From the NCBI GenBank assembly GCA_026419775.2, contig JAOPGA020001124.1, forward strand, positions 62,001 through 126,000: a DNA stretch of 64,000 nt. The letters run 5' to 3'. Below, in pieces: positions 9,622 through 20,500 of the stretch (the stretch's first letter is position 1; the number at the start of each line of letters is the position of its first letter). Made by a program: the position numbers and the translations under genes. Below the pieces are notes generated by a model. The model searched no databases and was not told the origin of the DNA. It saw only the letters and a program-made list of their open reading frames with translations. Source of the DNA: Acrasis kona. Its lineage: Eukaryota; Heterolobosea; Eutetramitea; Acrasida; Acrasidae.

Positions 9622-10734
9622 ATGATGAAAATAATAGCACTTGCCACACTATGTGCGTATGTTGCAGCTGCAACTGTATACGTAGGTACTTGGGCGGAAT
9701 CAATTTATGTTCTTGATTTTGATGAATCAAGCGGCAGCATCAACTTGCGATCCCAATTAAATGTTGGACACTGGCCCTCCTACGTAGTGTTAGATCCAAA
9801 CGGAAAGACCTTATACACAGTAAATGAGGACGAGACATTCAGAGGACAGCCAAAGACAGGTGGCTTATTATCGTACTCCATCTCTGAAGATGGTAAATCT
9901 CTTACACCTATAAACGCGTTCGTCTCCAACGGAACTGCACCTTGCTTCTTGGATGTATCTCGTGATTCAAATCACTTGCTTGTGGCCAACTATGGAGGAA
10001 GCACCTTCGTCACCGCCAAATTAAGAGACGGAAAGATTGTCAACGTCACTCAAGTTATCAAGAACACCGGTCGCGGACCAAACCCTGATCGTCAAGAAGC
10101 TCCTCATCCACATCAACTCACATTTGATCCCACAAACAGATTTGCTTATGGATGTGACTTGGGTTTGGATCGCGTCTTCTTCTTCACATTTGACCACTCC
10201 AACAATAAACTTGTCCCTAACGTAAACCAAGCCTATTTGAGCACTGCTCCAGGCTCTGGACCACGCCATATTGCTTTCCATCCACGTCTTCCAATCGTGT
10301 ATTTGACTCACGAGTTGGATTCAACCGTATCCACTTTGAAGTTTGATCAAAAGAAGGGAATATTTTCGAGCCCTGTTCAAACTCTCAGTATGCTACCATC
10401 TGGCGTGGATCCAAAATCTTGTTCTGGTGCAGAGGTCAGAGTATCTCCTGATGGATTGTTCGTCTATACTTCAAACAGAGGTGTTAGCAACACCATTACT
10501 GTTTACAAAGTGAATCAGAATGACGGTTCTTTGTCCCTAGTGGGTTTCCAAGAAGCAGCAGGAGAATTCCCAAGATTCTTTTTAATTGATGAGACAGGAC
10601 GATGGTTGATTGTTTCAAATCAAAATTCTGACAATGTGATTGTGTTTAGGAGAGATTCAGTTACTGGTATGCTTAGCAAAGTATCATCTGTCGAGGGTAT
10701 CAAAAAACCAACGGCGCTCGCCCTCAAACTATAA
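9622..10734 (+). CDS. Secreted 6-phosphogluconolactonase-type beta-propeller (lactonase family)
   Basis: 370 residues, one exon. A cleavable signal peptide is apparent (MMKIIALATLCAYVAAATV). The rest matches the seven-bladed lactonase family (bacterial Pgl/YkgB-like, also fungal lactonizing enzymes), with blade signatures such as LDPNGKTLYTVNE, LLVANYGGSTF, HPHQLTFDPTNRFAYGCDLG, GSGPRHIAFHP, RVSPDGLFVYTSNRG and FLIDETGRWLIVSNQNS. Bacterial members hydrolyse 6-phosphogluconolactone. Here the signal peptide argues for a lumenal or secreted substrate, so a general sugar lactonase or carboxylactonizing activity is equally possible. The G6PD gene lies 7 kb upstream on the same strand; proximity may be chance. 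Confidence 0.88.
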   Translation: MMKIIALATLCAYVAAATVYVGTWAESIYVLDFDESSGSINLRSQLNVGHWPSYVVLDPNGKTLYTVNEDETFRGQPKTGGLLSYSISEDGKSLTPINAFVSNGTAPCFLDVSRDSNHLLVANYGGSTFVTAKLRDGKIVNVTQVIKNTGRGPNPDRQEAPHPHQLTFDPTNRFAYGCDLGLDRVFFFTFDHSNNKLVPNVNQAYLSTAPGSGPRHIAFHPRLPIVYLTHELDSTVSTLKFDQKKGIFSSPVQTLSMLPSGVDPKSCSGAEVRVSPDGLFVYTSNRGVSNTITVYKVNQNDGSLSLVGFQEAAGEFPRFFLIDETGRWLIVSNQNSDNVIVFRRDSVTGMLSKVSSVEGIKKPTALALKL

Positions 10735-10925
10735 ATAATAAAAATATAATAGTTTTAAATCAGATTGTGTCATTTTTTCTACAATCACATCGTTGTTTGA
10801 TGTGTTCTCCTAAAGGCATCATCATGATTTAGTTGCTAAAGGAAAAGATTTCATCATCAATGTATTGATTGAAGTTAATTGAAGATTTATTTAATAACGT
10901 GTCTTTTGATGAACATTTTCTATCA

Positions 10926-11644
10926 TCATTGTTTCGTCAATATTCTTTGGACTTGATCAAATTGGCTAGCTGTCTGAGGAGCTCGGCTTTTTGAAATATC
11001 TCTACATCCGTGTACTGCTTGAACTCGGCGCAAACTATCATCTGCACCCAGGTTATACAGTTTACCGAGCAATATGGCTGCTATCGTCCCAGTGCGACCG
11101 TGCCCTAACATGTGATTAGTATTAGAAGATCATTGAACGTTACCACCCCAGCAGTGTATCAAAATATTATCACCATCATGATATCTTCCAACTAATTTAC
11201 CAATCAGCTCCTCTACATCTTTATCTAATGCCACATGTTGGTCTGGAATTTCGAATTGAATAAACTCCAAATTCCTCTCAAGTGCCATCGCTTTAAACTC
11301 AATCTCAAAGTTGTGTTTGTATGGAGCAAATCGTGTTAGTTCTTTTTCCTGCTGTAGACAGACAAGCACGTTGATGCCACCAAATATTATTTGTTGGGAT
11401 TTCAGAAGTGCTTGCGCTTCCACAAGATCTCCTGGATATGCTGACATCAAAACTCTTTTAGGAATCAACCAATTTGATTCAGATGTTGGCCCTCTGTGTG
11501 CATTAACAAACTCCTCTCCTAATTCTTTTTCTAAAAATAAAATATATTCAGATAATCATACATACTTGAGAATCTTGTTTTTATTGGACTTCTGACAACA
11601 ATGTCCGGTAGGTCTATCAATTCCTCCAATGGATTGTTTGACAT
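10926..11644 (-). CDS. Cysteine-dependent (dual-specificity/tyrosine type) protein phosphatase
   Basis: 214 residues from exons 11566-11644, 11144-11530 and 10926-11104 (introns 35 and 39 nt). The second junction rebuilds the catalytic P-loop HCWGGHGRTG, i.e. HCxxGxxR with nucleophilic Cys and Arg. Upstream features are PKRVLMSAYPGDLVEAQ and a segment ending LEFIQFEIPDQHVALD, which supplies the candidate general-acid Asp. The C-terminus is short (DISKSRAPQTASQFDQVQRIL). No targeting sequence. The substrate cannot be inferred; the family includes phosphoprotein and phosphoinositide phosphatases. The start codon is 17 bp from that of the divergent metallophosphatase gene. Confidence 0.85.
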
Positions 11645-11661
11645 TTTGTAAAAATCATCAA

Positions 11662-13323
11662 ATGGAAGATAGAGCGTCGCTTAGGATTGTCAACATTACT
11701 GATATCTACAAACTGGACAATTTTCCATCGTTGAAGACCTTGATTGAAGAAGAGAAACAAGCCATAGCGGCAGAAAATGAATCGACCACCCTCCTTTCTA
11801 TACTTACAGGGGACTTTCTCGCTCCATATTTATTGTCCTCATTCGATAAGGGTACAGGAATGACTGAAATGTTAAACTCCACACCAATCGACATCGTAAT
11901 TTTTGGAAACCACGAAGATGACATTGAACATCGCTTTGTATGCAAGCGTGTCGAAGATTACAAGGGGATTTGGATAAACACGAACATGCAATCGTACGAG
12001 ATGATGCATTTGCAGGTTCCCTACCACATCGTTGAAGTGGTTAGCAAAAACGGCTCACAGAAACGAAAGATTGGATTCATTGGTGTTTTATCAGATTCCA
12101 GTGGTCTTTACCGTGCAAATGCATTTAATGGTGCAAAAATTGAAGATCCACATGAAACCATTGCCAAGTACAAAAAGAAGCTCGAAGAAGAGGAGCATTG
12201 TGACTTGGTAATCCCACTGTGTCATTTATACGTTCCACAGGACAGAGTTACTTGCGAACTTTTCGACCTTCCACTAATCCTAAGCGGACACGATCATCAC
12301 GTTGTCGACGAAGTGCACCATGGAACCAGACTTTTAAAAGCAGGAGCAGATGGCAACAAGGCAGTGGTCGTTAACATTTCATGGGACAACTCATCATCCA
12401 CATCCCCTACCATCACCCACAAAATAGTACCCGTGACCGATTACAAACCCGACGAAGAGTTACAGCAAAAAGTAAATCGCGCTTATTCAGTGCTAGAACA
12501 TCTCCGCAACACTCAACTCTCCGGAATACCCGAAAAGTACTTACCTCTTTCTTCTTTTGGATCTCGTTCTCAATTAAATACCGTGTCTAGCTTCCTGTGG
12601 ACTTCGTTGCGTAACGAACTAAACTCAAAGGAGGAGAACTCTGTAGATTGTGTGTTGATATCAGGTGGAAATGTCAGAGGAGAGAAGAACTATGCAGATT
12701 CCCATAAATTTACTCTAGAGGATTTAAAGAGCGAAGTACAGGGAAGTCTAGAGGCTTGTGTACTGGAAATGCCAGGTAGGGTATTGAGCGAAGGCATCAA
12801 GGCATCTCACGAAGAAACCAATCCTGGTTTTATGCAATTTGATGATGGCGTCCAGTTGGATGAGAACAAGAACGTTGTTCAGATTGCAGGTAAACCCTTC
12901 GAACAGGATAAAATTTATAAAGTGGTTTCCACAAAGTGGGACTTGACGGATTCTAATGATCCATGGCGTAATTATTTTAAAAAGAATGCTATCCCTGACG
13001 ATGATCACTTCTGGGAGGTTTATTCAGCTATTTGTTCTCACTTTGCAATGAATGTGTGGAAGGAGATTTGGAGAAGAATTGATACCAATAACGATGGAGT
13101 ATGGAGCAAAGAGGAGATGGCGGTGATTGATACCGATAATGATGGTCGTGTTAGCAAGAAGGAATTGGCTGCAATGATGAGGAATATTGGTTTTGATGTT
13201 GATGATGAAGAAATTAGTTTTGTTGATTGTATCATGGAGGTTGCTGGCGATGTTAACGGTGATGGGTATTTGTCTGAAGAGGAGATTGCCAATTCATCAC
13301 TTGCAAAGAAGAGCTTGAAATGA
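11662..13323 (+). CDS. 5'-nucleotidase-type metallophosphatase with C-terminal EF hands
   Basis: 553 residues, single exon. The N-terminal half is a calcineurin-like/5'-nucleotidase metallophosphatase: ITDIYKLDNFP, ILTGDFLAPYL, FGNHEDD and LILSGHDHHVVDE supply the expected GDF, GNHE and GHDH metal ligands. The middle third resembles the 5'-nucleotidase C-terminal domain (SGGNVRGEKNY). The end carries calcium-binding EF hands with full 12-residue loops DTNNDGVWSKEE (about 473), DTDNDGRVSKKE (about 489) and DVNGDGYLSEEE (about 529). No signal peptide, so an intracellular enzyme is likely. I chose the ATG at 11662; another in-frame ATG at 11629 would overlap the 5' end of the divergent phosphatase gene. 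Calcium control of the phosphatase is an inference. Confidence 0.85.
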   Translation: MEDRASLRIVNITDIYKLDNFPSLKTLIEEEKQAIAAENESTTLLSILTGDFLAPYLLSSFDKGTGMTEMLNSTPIDIVIFGNHEDDIEHRFVCKRVEDYKGIWINTNMQSYEMMHLQVPYHIVEVVSKNGSQKRKIGFIGVLSDSSGLYRANAFNGAKIEDPHETIAKYKKKLEEEEHCDLVIPLCHLYVPQDRVTCELFDLPLILSGHDHHVVDEVHHGTRLLKAGADGNKAVVVNISWDNSSSTSPTITHKIVPVTDYKPDEELQQKVNRAYSVLEHLRNTQLSGIPEKYLPLSSFGSRSQLNTVSSFLWTSLRNELNSKEENSVDCVLISGGNVRGEKNYADSHKFTLEDLKSEVQGSLEACVLEMPGRVLSEGIKASHEETNPGFMQFDDGVQLDENKNVVQIAGKPFEQDKIYKVVSTKWDLTDSNDPWRNYFKKNAIPDDDHFWEVYSAICSHFAMNVWKEIWRRIDTNNDGVWSKEEMAVIDTDNDGRVSKKELAAMMRNIGFDVDDEEISFVDCIMEVAGDVNGDGYLSEEEIANSSLAKKSLK

Positions 13324-13541
13324 TCCTTTGTTTCAATAAAATTTGTTAAATGTTTGCAACTGTCTTGTTTTTGATTTGTAATTTGACGTGTTATCTTGTT
13401 ATTGATTTATTAATTTTAATGTTGAACCTATCGCGTTGGCCAGTTGTTTTCCTTTTTGTTCGGCAAACAAGTAACTGCAGGTCAACTATTTTCTATCAAC
13501 CAAGGTTAGATTTTCTAATAGAGTCCTGAACAAACATTGTT

Positions 13542-15509
13542 ATGAGTTCCCTCTCACCAAAAAGATCCTCAGTGGCATTCTCTCGTAAAAAAAGGATAAT
13601 TAAGTTTAGAGGAGTGAGTTCGCAACCACAAACTTTAGAAAAAGATACTGAAGCAACATCAGATTCGACCACCCTAACAAGAAAGCGGAAAAGAGCAACA
13701 GCACCGCATGAAGAAATAGACGTTAATAATAATACCAATAATACCAATGCTGAAGCGGTCGATAAGCCACTACCCCCCATTCTGGATGAATTCGACTTTG
13801 ATGAAGAAAAAGATTCGTCCGAGAATTCTCAGGTGGATACAATATCAAAACTTGTCAAAAGTACTGCTCAACTAAAAACAAATTCAATAAATAAAAAAGT
13901 GATTAGAGGTGTCTCAACATCCAATAATGTAAAAATAACTGAAACAACCGTAACAAGAAAGAGATTCAAACCACCCGTAAAAAAGCCCCTCAAAATAGAG
14001 GAGGATGCCTCTGATTTGTTCAATGACGATTTGCTTTTTGATAATGTTATGGATCTAAGTACCATTGAAATAAAGAGTGCTCCCTCTGTTTCTGTTAAAA
14101 ATCACAACCAAATAAAGACCGCATCAGAGATGCGTAATAATGGCAAAGAAGCGATGCTTGTTGATGAGGTTCAATACCATTTGGAGGGATTACAATCAAC
14201 CAACATTGATGTCAAAATTGCTTCTGCCAGTAGCATTGCCGACATGTGTAGCGACAAGAGTGTTAATTTTTGTGTTTTTTTACGCGCCCACGGACTGTTC
14301 CAACAAGTACTCAATGATCTCACTCGGTGCTCTGTTAATAACTTTAACATTGAGGATGCCGAGGAGAGGAAACTTTCTATACTTCTTGTACAAATAATAT
14401 CCTTTCTTCTCCATGATCCCAACAACATTAGTTATGTCACTGAAGATTGTTTCAATCAGCTTCACAGGACCATCTCTCTTAATCCTATTCTTGAAGAAGT
14501 TGATGGTGTGACATTAAAAGTTCTCGGCACTAAAAAAATAAACACTGGATTATCTCTGGAGAGGGCACTTGTAATGTCGTTGTCTGCTATCAGTAACATT
14601 GTATCATCTCGTCAGGGTGTCATCATGTTTAATAAAAGTGATATAAGCTCTACTTTGGAAAAGTTGGCTCCATGTTTACTTTCACAACTGGATGCGAGTA
14701 AATCTTCAGAGGAAGATGAGTTATTAGCATCATGTATGGCTCATTGTGTTCGACTTTTAGAAGCATCAGGTGTGTATCAAAAGTACTCAAATTGTGAGGA
14801 TAGTGTGGCATGGAATACCTTGTTACCATCGTTGATAAGAACAATGCGATGCTTGATAGAGCATCCAAGACAGCCTCTATGTAAATTGAAAGATAATCAT
14901 CCTATTGTAGATTGTATTTTAGCTTCACTCAAGTTTCTTGTTAACATTACAAACTTTAACAAGGATGTTTGTGGAAGAGTTGCAATAGAGGGTGGCATTC
15001 AAGCCACAATCGAAATCATCACGAGCAACTCTTTGGCGAGTGATGATGGTGTTGGTCATTTTGATGTACTCAATATGTGCTTAGGTGTATTAATAAACAT
15101 CACTGAGAAGGAATTGACATATCGCGAACTTGTTACCAAACAACAAGTAGGTGGTCAACCTTTCATGAATTACTTGTTGACCTCTTTTGATGACATGTGT
15201 AACTCACAGAAGCAGAAACCTGCCAGTAGAGAAGTAGAAGGAAACATTATATCCTCTTATTTGGCTATTTTGATAGCTTGTATGGTGAGGGATCACAAAG
15301 AGAACCAAACACAAGTTTTTGAATCCAAGTTGGCAGGGTTTGATCAAGTCATTAACACTTTATCCGAATTTGTAATATTTCAAAGTTCCGCCAGGCTACT
15401 GACAGAAAGTATGAGGGATAACATTAGGGACATGATTAGTGAATTAAAATCAATCCCAAAGCCTTCATGTGAATTGGACAATACAAAGCCAGACGAAACA
15501 ATACAATAA
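13542..15509 (+). CDS. WAPL-like cohesin release factor
   Basis: 655 residues, one exon. The first ~195 residues are basic, Ser/Thr-rich and disordered, with nuclear-localisation-like RKKR and RKRKR clusters. From about residue 200 a helical-repeat domain resembles the WAPL family: EVQYHLEGLQSTNIDVKIAS, then NFCVFLRAHGLFQQVLNDL, followed by armadillo/HEAT-like helices to the end (e.g. HCVRLLEASGVYQ, ILASLKFLVNITNFNK, LGVLINITEK). WAPL opens cohesin rings and so controls cohesin turnover on chromatin. The FLRAHG motif is the best single indicator. The stop lies 6 nt from the stop of the convergent BTB gene. Confidence 0.7.
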   Translation: MSSLSPKRSSVAFSRKKRIIKFRGVSSQPQTLEKDTEATSDSTTLTRKRKRATAPHEEIDVNNNTNNTNAEAVDKPLPPILDEFDFDEEKDSSENSQVDTISKLVKSTAQLKTNSINKKVIRGVSTSNNVKITETTVTRKRFKPPVKKPLKIEEDASDLFNDDLLFDNVMDLSTIEIKSAPSVSVKNHNQIKTASEMRNNGKEAMLVDEVQYHLEGLQSTNIDVKIASASSIADMCSDKSVNFCVFLRAHGLFQQVLNDLTRCSVNNFNIEDAEERKLSILLVQIISFLLHDPNNISYVTEDCFNQLHRTISLNPILEEVDGVTLKVLGTKKINTGLSLERALVMSLSAISNIVSSRQGVIMFNKSDISSTLEKLAPCLLSQLDASKSSEEDELLASCMAHCVRLLEASGVYQKYSNCEDSVAWNTLLPSLIRTMRCLIEHPRQPLCKLKDNHPIVDCILASLKFLVNITNFNKDVCGRVAIEGGIQATIEIITSNSLASDDGVGHFDVLNMCLGVLINITEKELTYRELVTKQQVGGQPFMNYLLTSFDDMCNSQKQKPASREVEGNIISSYLAILIACMVRDHKENQTQVFESKLAGFDQVINTLSEFVIFQSSARLLTESMRDNIRDMISELKSIPKPSCELDNTKPDETIQ

Positions 15510-15515
15510 ATAACT

Positions 15516-17467
15516 TTATTCAAGCTTCTTTACCATTCCATAAATCTCTAAACCAGCCATGCTGAGGAACATGTTGTTGGAACTATTTGCGCTTGTCTGT
15601 ACAATTCTAAAGTAATTGAAATATTGATCACCTTGTGTCAGCGACCATGAACCGGTACCTGATCTTCCGTCAAGTGTCGTGTCTTGTACGTGAGTGCTCA
15701 GGGTGACCCAATCAATGTTATCGATGGATGCCTCCAAATTCCATGACCGCAAGCACTCCGTATCTCTTGAGCTTGTGTGTCTTAAGGTATAAGTGGTTGG
15801 GCTTATCGAAATTGTTTTGAAATGAATATTCACAGTCGAGTTTGTTTGACTCACTAAATTACAACTACAAGGTACATGACTAATCAAATCATAAGGACTG
15901 CCCCACTCAATCTGAGCAGTGTGCGTCACCTCCACCAAGCCTCTAGAGCATGGATTATGATACTTTTCCGTTCCGTAATTGGTTGCAAGCCAGTACAAGA
16001 TACCATTTTCATCAAAGTCAGACACATGTTGAAACACTCCGGTCGTTCTTGGTCTAATGTGTTTAAGCTGTTCAAATTGTACATTTATTTTTTCAATATA
16101 ATTGTCTTGAGATTCATTGTTCAACATTTCCTTTCGGAGCAGCTTGGTCCACAGGGCCTCTAAAAGCAAATCTTTGGTAACATACCAATTCGGATCGCAC
16201 ATTACTTTTTCTTTGATGAGCTCGAGTTTTTCTAAACTCAAATATGTGTATCGCACTCCGCTCATAATTTCTCTCTTGTCTTGTGTTGATATTGCATTGT
16301 TGTGCCGAATGTAGTCGTTGGCTACATTGTATACTTGATCTTCGCTCTTTACGAACAATCCATCACTGTTGATTAATTCTTTGAAACAAAATGGACTCAT
16401 TGCAAGTATTGATTGGTTCGATGTTTTCAACACGTTATGAAAGTCAGAAGCGATCACTCTGGCACATGCCTTGATTTGCGTCTGACACGATCAGTAAAGA
16501 ATCAATCGTTACACTTACCGTCATGTTGTTATTTTGTGCGAATAATAGGTACTTGATTGCATCCTCACTGATCAAACTGTTGCTGTGTGATAATGAGTTG
16601 ACTGCAGTGCTGATTAATTCAACCGTTTCTACTTGAGTCGATAAGTACTTGTTCACTATCCTTGATACGATCATGTTTCTTGTTTTAATGTCACTTCTTG
16701 AACGTGAATGTTGTTTTGACTATGATTTAAACTTGAAAGATGCGAGTGGAACTTACCTCTCCTGTGTCAGATGGCAGCCGTGCGGAAGTGGTTGTATCTT
16801 TATCAAGAAAGTCGCACTCTGGATTGTTTAGTCCTAATTTTTCATTGCAAAAGATTGAAAAGAACACGTTGTATGGTAGTCTAAAGCAATGTTCGATGAA
16901 GAAGGATTCTTCATATTTTAAAAAGTTGGTTGCTATAAACTCGGCAGTGTTCTAATAGAATAAGTATGGGACGATTATGAAAACATACTTGTAGTACTAA
17001 TGAATCGGAGAATGTTATTGATTGATCCAACACTCCAAAGGCGTTATGAATGTTCAAATGTTCTCCCAAGTGATCCATCACAATCTCACTAAGCTTTGCA
17101 ATTTGGAACTGGTCCGAGGCCACCCGAAGTGCTACTAATTGTACCAGATTAACATTGACCTCGCCAGTATATAGAAAATCAAGAACCTAAAAATGAGAGA
17201 TAAATAAAGTGCGAAATGTACCTTTGGGAATACATTGTGCGGATCCTTGAACTTTACGTATATTTGTCCTCTACTTTCCAAAAAGTTGCTGCTCAATGCC
17301 ATCCTAAAAAAGTCGCTGTTATATGCTAATATCAATCTGTGACAGTTGAACACTCTGCCCGATGCCTCATGGTTGATGCATACATCAGAGAAATGGTCAT
17401 TCATCGAAAATCCATTCATGAATAAAGATTCATGTTTCAGCTTCTGTTCGTCATCTCTTTCAATCAT
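15516..17467 (-). CDS. BTB/POZ protein with C-terminal discoidin-like (F5/8 C) domain
   Basis: 597 residues from five exons: 17222-17467, 16989-17186, 16757-16951, 16519-16719 and 15516-16469 (introns 35, 37, 37 and 49 nt). The BTB domain covers about residues 20-115 (MNDHFSDVCINHEASGRVFN, HRLILAYNSDFFRMALSS, LDFLYTGEVNVN). A BACK-like helical region follows to about 290. The last 170 residues form a galactose-binding/discoidin-type beta sandwich (AQIEWGSPYDLISH, RSWNLEASIDNIDWVTLS, YFNYFRIVQTSANSSN, MAGLEIYG), an arrangement also seen in BTBD9-type proteins. Such proteins often act as cullin-3 substrate adaptors; that role is inferred. Exon 4 carries an Arg/Ser/Lys-rich start whose acceptor was chosen to give a 37-nt intron. 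Confidence 0.8.
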
Positions 17468-17545
17468 TTTCTTTTAAAAGATCAGCCTAAATATAGAGTT
17501 CGTAAAAAATCACAAAAGGACAACAACAAGAACAATAAAAATATT

Positions 17546-20500
17546 TTAATGTAACTTTGATTTCAACTTGATCATTTGTCTCTCCAATTTCGCCAATCGA
17601 TCCACATATCTCCTCTCCAATTCAACCTTATCTCTATTCATCTTTATCATTTGCTTCTTCATCATTTCATGATCCTCCTTCTTCCTCTGGAACTGCATCT
17701 TGTAATCATGGCTCAACAATTCAAATTTCACCAACTCTGCTATTCTCTCCCTATACTTTTTCTTGAGGAACAAGTATTTACGTTCATAGTACAACACTTG
17801 CTTTTCAAATGTTTTTGGTTGAGGTACATGAAGGAAGAAATCCTGTTCATCTTGTTCAATCTGCAACATTCTCTTCTCTAACAACTCATCGAAACGAGCC
17901 AAGAAGGTGCTCTTGTTGGGCGTGGTGGGCAGGTCTGTTTGTATGGACTCGTTGTGCGATTTGACGTGAGACGAAGGTGGCGTCGGTGATGATTGTGGAG
18001 TGAACTGTTGACCATCATTCTTGGTGGGCGTGTTGAACGATTGATTGGCAGAATTAGATTCGCCGACGACTTCATAGGTAAACACAGGTCTTTCATCTTC
18101 TGATTTATAAACCTCGTCTTCATCTTGTTGTCGATGTGATGCATCATCATCGTCATCTTCATCATCTTCATATTCTTCCACTTGTTCCTCCTCCACTAAT
18201 TGTTCCTCTTGTACAATGTGATGCGAATCATCGACTTGATCGTCGATAGGTTGGAAGTTTGAATCATGTAATTGTTGAACTGCATTGAATACTTGTTTAA
18301 CGAAACTAGCAACAGTCAATCGATCCTCACGAGCATCAACTTGATCATCGTAATGCTCAGCTATTAATTCTTCTGGTTCTGCATCAGCGCTGTGTGAAAT
18401 ATTAATGGATTGATCGATGGGCGACGTTGGTAAATCCTCCACCAATCCTTCCCTTTGTGATTGATCCAATCCGGTTCCAATCACTTCCAATCCACTCACA
18501 TTCACCGCATCGCCATGATCAACAGGCGATGATATACCACACAATTCTTGATTACTAACAAACGTACCCACCACTTGTAAATCTAACGATTGTTCATCGT
18601 GTTCAATGTTATTCTTTAATTGTTCTACTTTTAAATTGGTTTGTTCCAATTCTGATTTGATTAGATTCGAATCTAATTTGGAATTGACTTGTTCCAAAAT
18701 GACGCGCATTTGTTTCAATTCATGTTCTAGTTGAGTGATTTTGTGGAGTGATTCTGATCGATTTCTGTTGTGTGTTAATGATTCTGATCGATATCGATTG
18801 ATTGGTTTGATTTGTTGATCGTTAGTTGATGCATTGGTCGAATCGATCAAAGTATTTGATTTGGATAGTTGATCGAATGATGGAATGATTAATTCATCTT
18901 GATTTAATTTCTTAATTGGTTGTTGTTGTTGATTTGGAGGTGATGATGATGATTGTGGCGTTGGTTCTTGTTTTGTTGTGTGGTGATCAATAACTACATC
19001 TTGTTGTTGTTCATCATCATCAAAGAATTCTTCTTCTTCTTGTTGATCATTGTTGTGAGCCATCACTCGTGATGATTCAATCACTATTGATGTTTGTTCG
19101 TTAGTGATGGTTACTTGATTTTGAGTTGATGACGAAGAAGCATCAAATGTAGTGGATTCACTTTGAATCACCTGAACAACTTGTTCTTCGTCAAAATATT
19201 CTTCTTCTGCCTCTTGTTCACCAACATGATTGATTACTTGTTCGAGTACATTCTCTCTCTTATCTAATGCATCATCGCCATGAGAAGAAGAAGATGCTTC
19301 AACATGCTTTGTATCAATTACTTGTTCTTGAGTAGTAGATTCTTCTTGTGGAGGTGGAACAATTTTTTTGAATGGTAAGAATGAATCATGAGGAGCGTGT
19401 TTCAAACTAGTGCCCACCGACGAACTACGAGATCGTTTCGACACTCGCTCCGGCACATGGATCAATTGATGATCCGCCGCTTTTAATGGAATTGATTTTG
19501 CAGGAATGACCTCCTGTGATGGTGGTGGTGGTGATGATGATGGAATCGTTGTCACTCGATCATCAATGGATACAGTAGGTGATGCCAATCGATCGTTATG
19601 CAAATCAGATTCAACAATCAAATCACCATCATGATCAGAATAAAAATCAGAAAGCGATTGAGAGTGATGATCGGGTATGGATGCATGGGGAGAAGGTGGT
19701 TGATTACGAGTGGATGCCATTACTGATAGATTATCATTCGATTCTTTGGATGGAGAATCAACGTGAACAGTAGTTGTTTGTTTTTCATCACTACGAGATT
19801 TCTTCTTCTTCTTCTTGTCATCGTCATCATCGTTTGGAATCGTTGCATTGGATGATGAAGAGGACGAAGTGTAGTATTTTGATTTCTTGGAGTGACGTCT
19901 ACTCTTACGATGACGATCGCGTCTACTACTACGACGATGACGACGACGGTGACGATCGCTATCGCTACTATCCTCTGATTCCGATGATGATGCGTATTTT
20001 GATTTCTTCTTGCTCTTCTTGTGACGTCTCTTGTATTCTTGTTCAGAATCAGATGATTCGGTACTAGAGGATGATGATGATGATGATTTTGATCTTCTCT
20101 TCTTTTTGTGTCTACGATCATCATCGCTACTATCTTGTTCGCTCTCTGAAGATGAATACTTTTTAGATCTTCTCTTTGAAGATTTCTTCTTCTTCTTCTT
20201 TGAACGAGCGTCATCGTTATTGATTTGTTTTTCAGAGCGTACGCTGGCTATGCTTGATTTACGAGATGATTTGCTTGTTGATGGTTGTTGTGGAGTAGTA
20301 ACAGTGGATGGATCGGTGATGGGTTGATCTTCTTGTATCGTAACGTGCGAAATACTCTTCGTGCTGCTACGACGAGAAGACATTCTTGACAATGATGGAC
20401 TGGTGTCTACATGATTGATACGATCCATCGATGATTGTTCACCAGTAGTAATTGGTTCTTGTTGCAATGACGCAGAGTGAGTGGTACCGCTCGCATTGCT

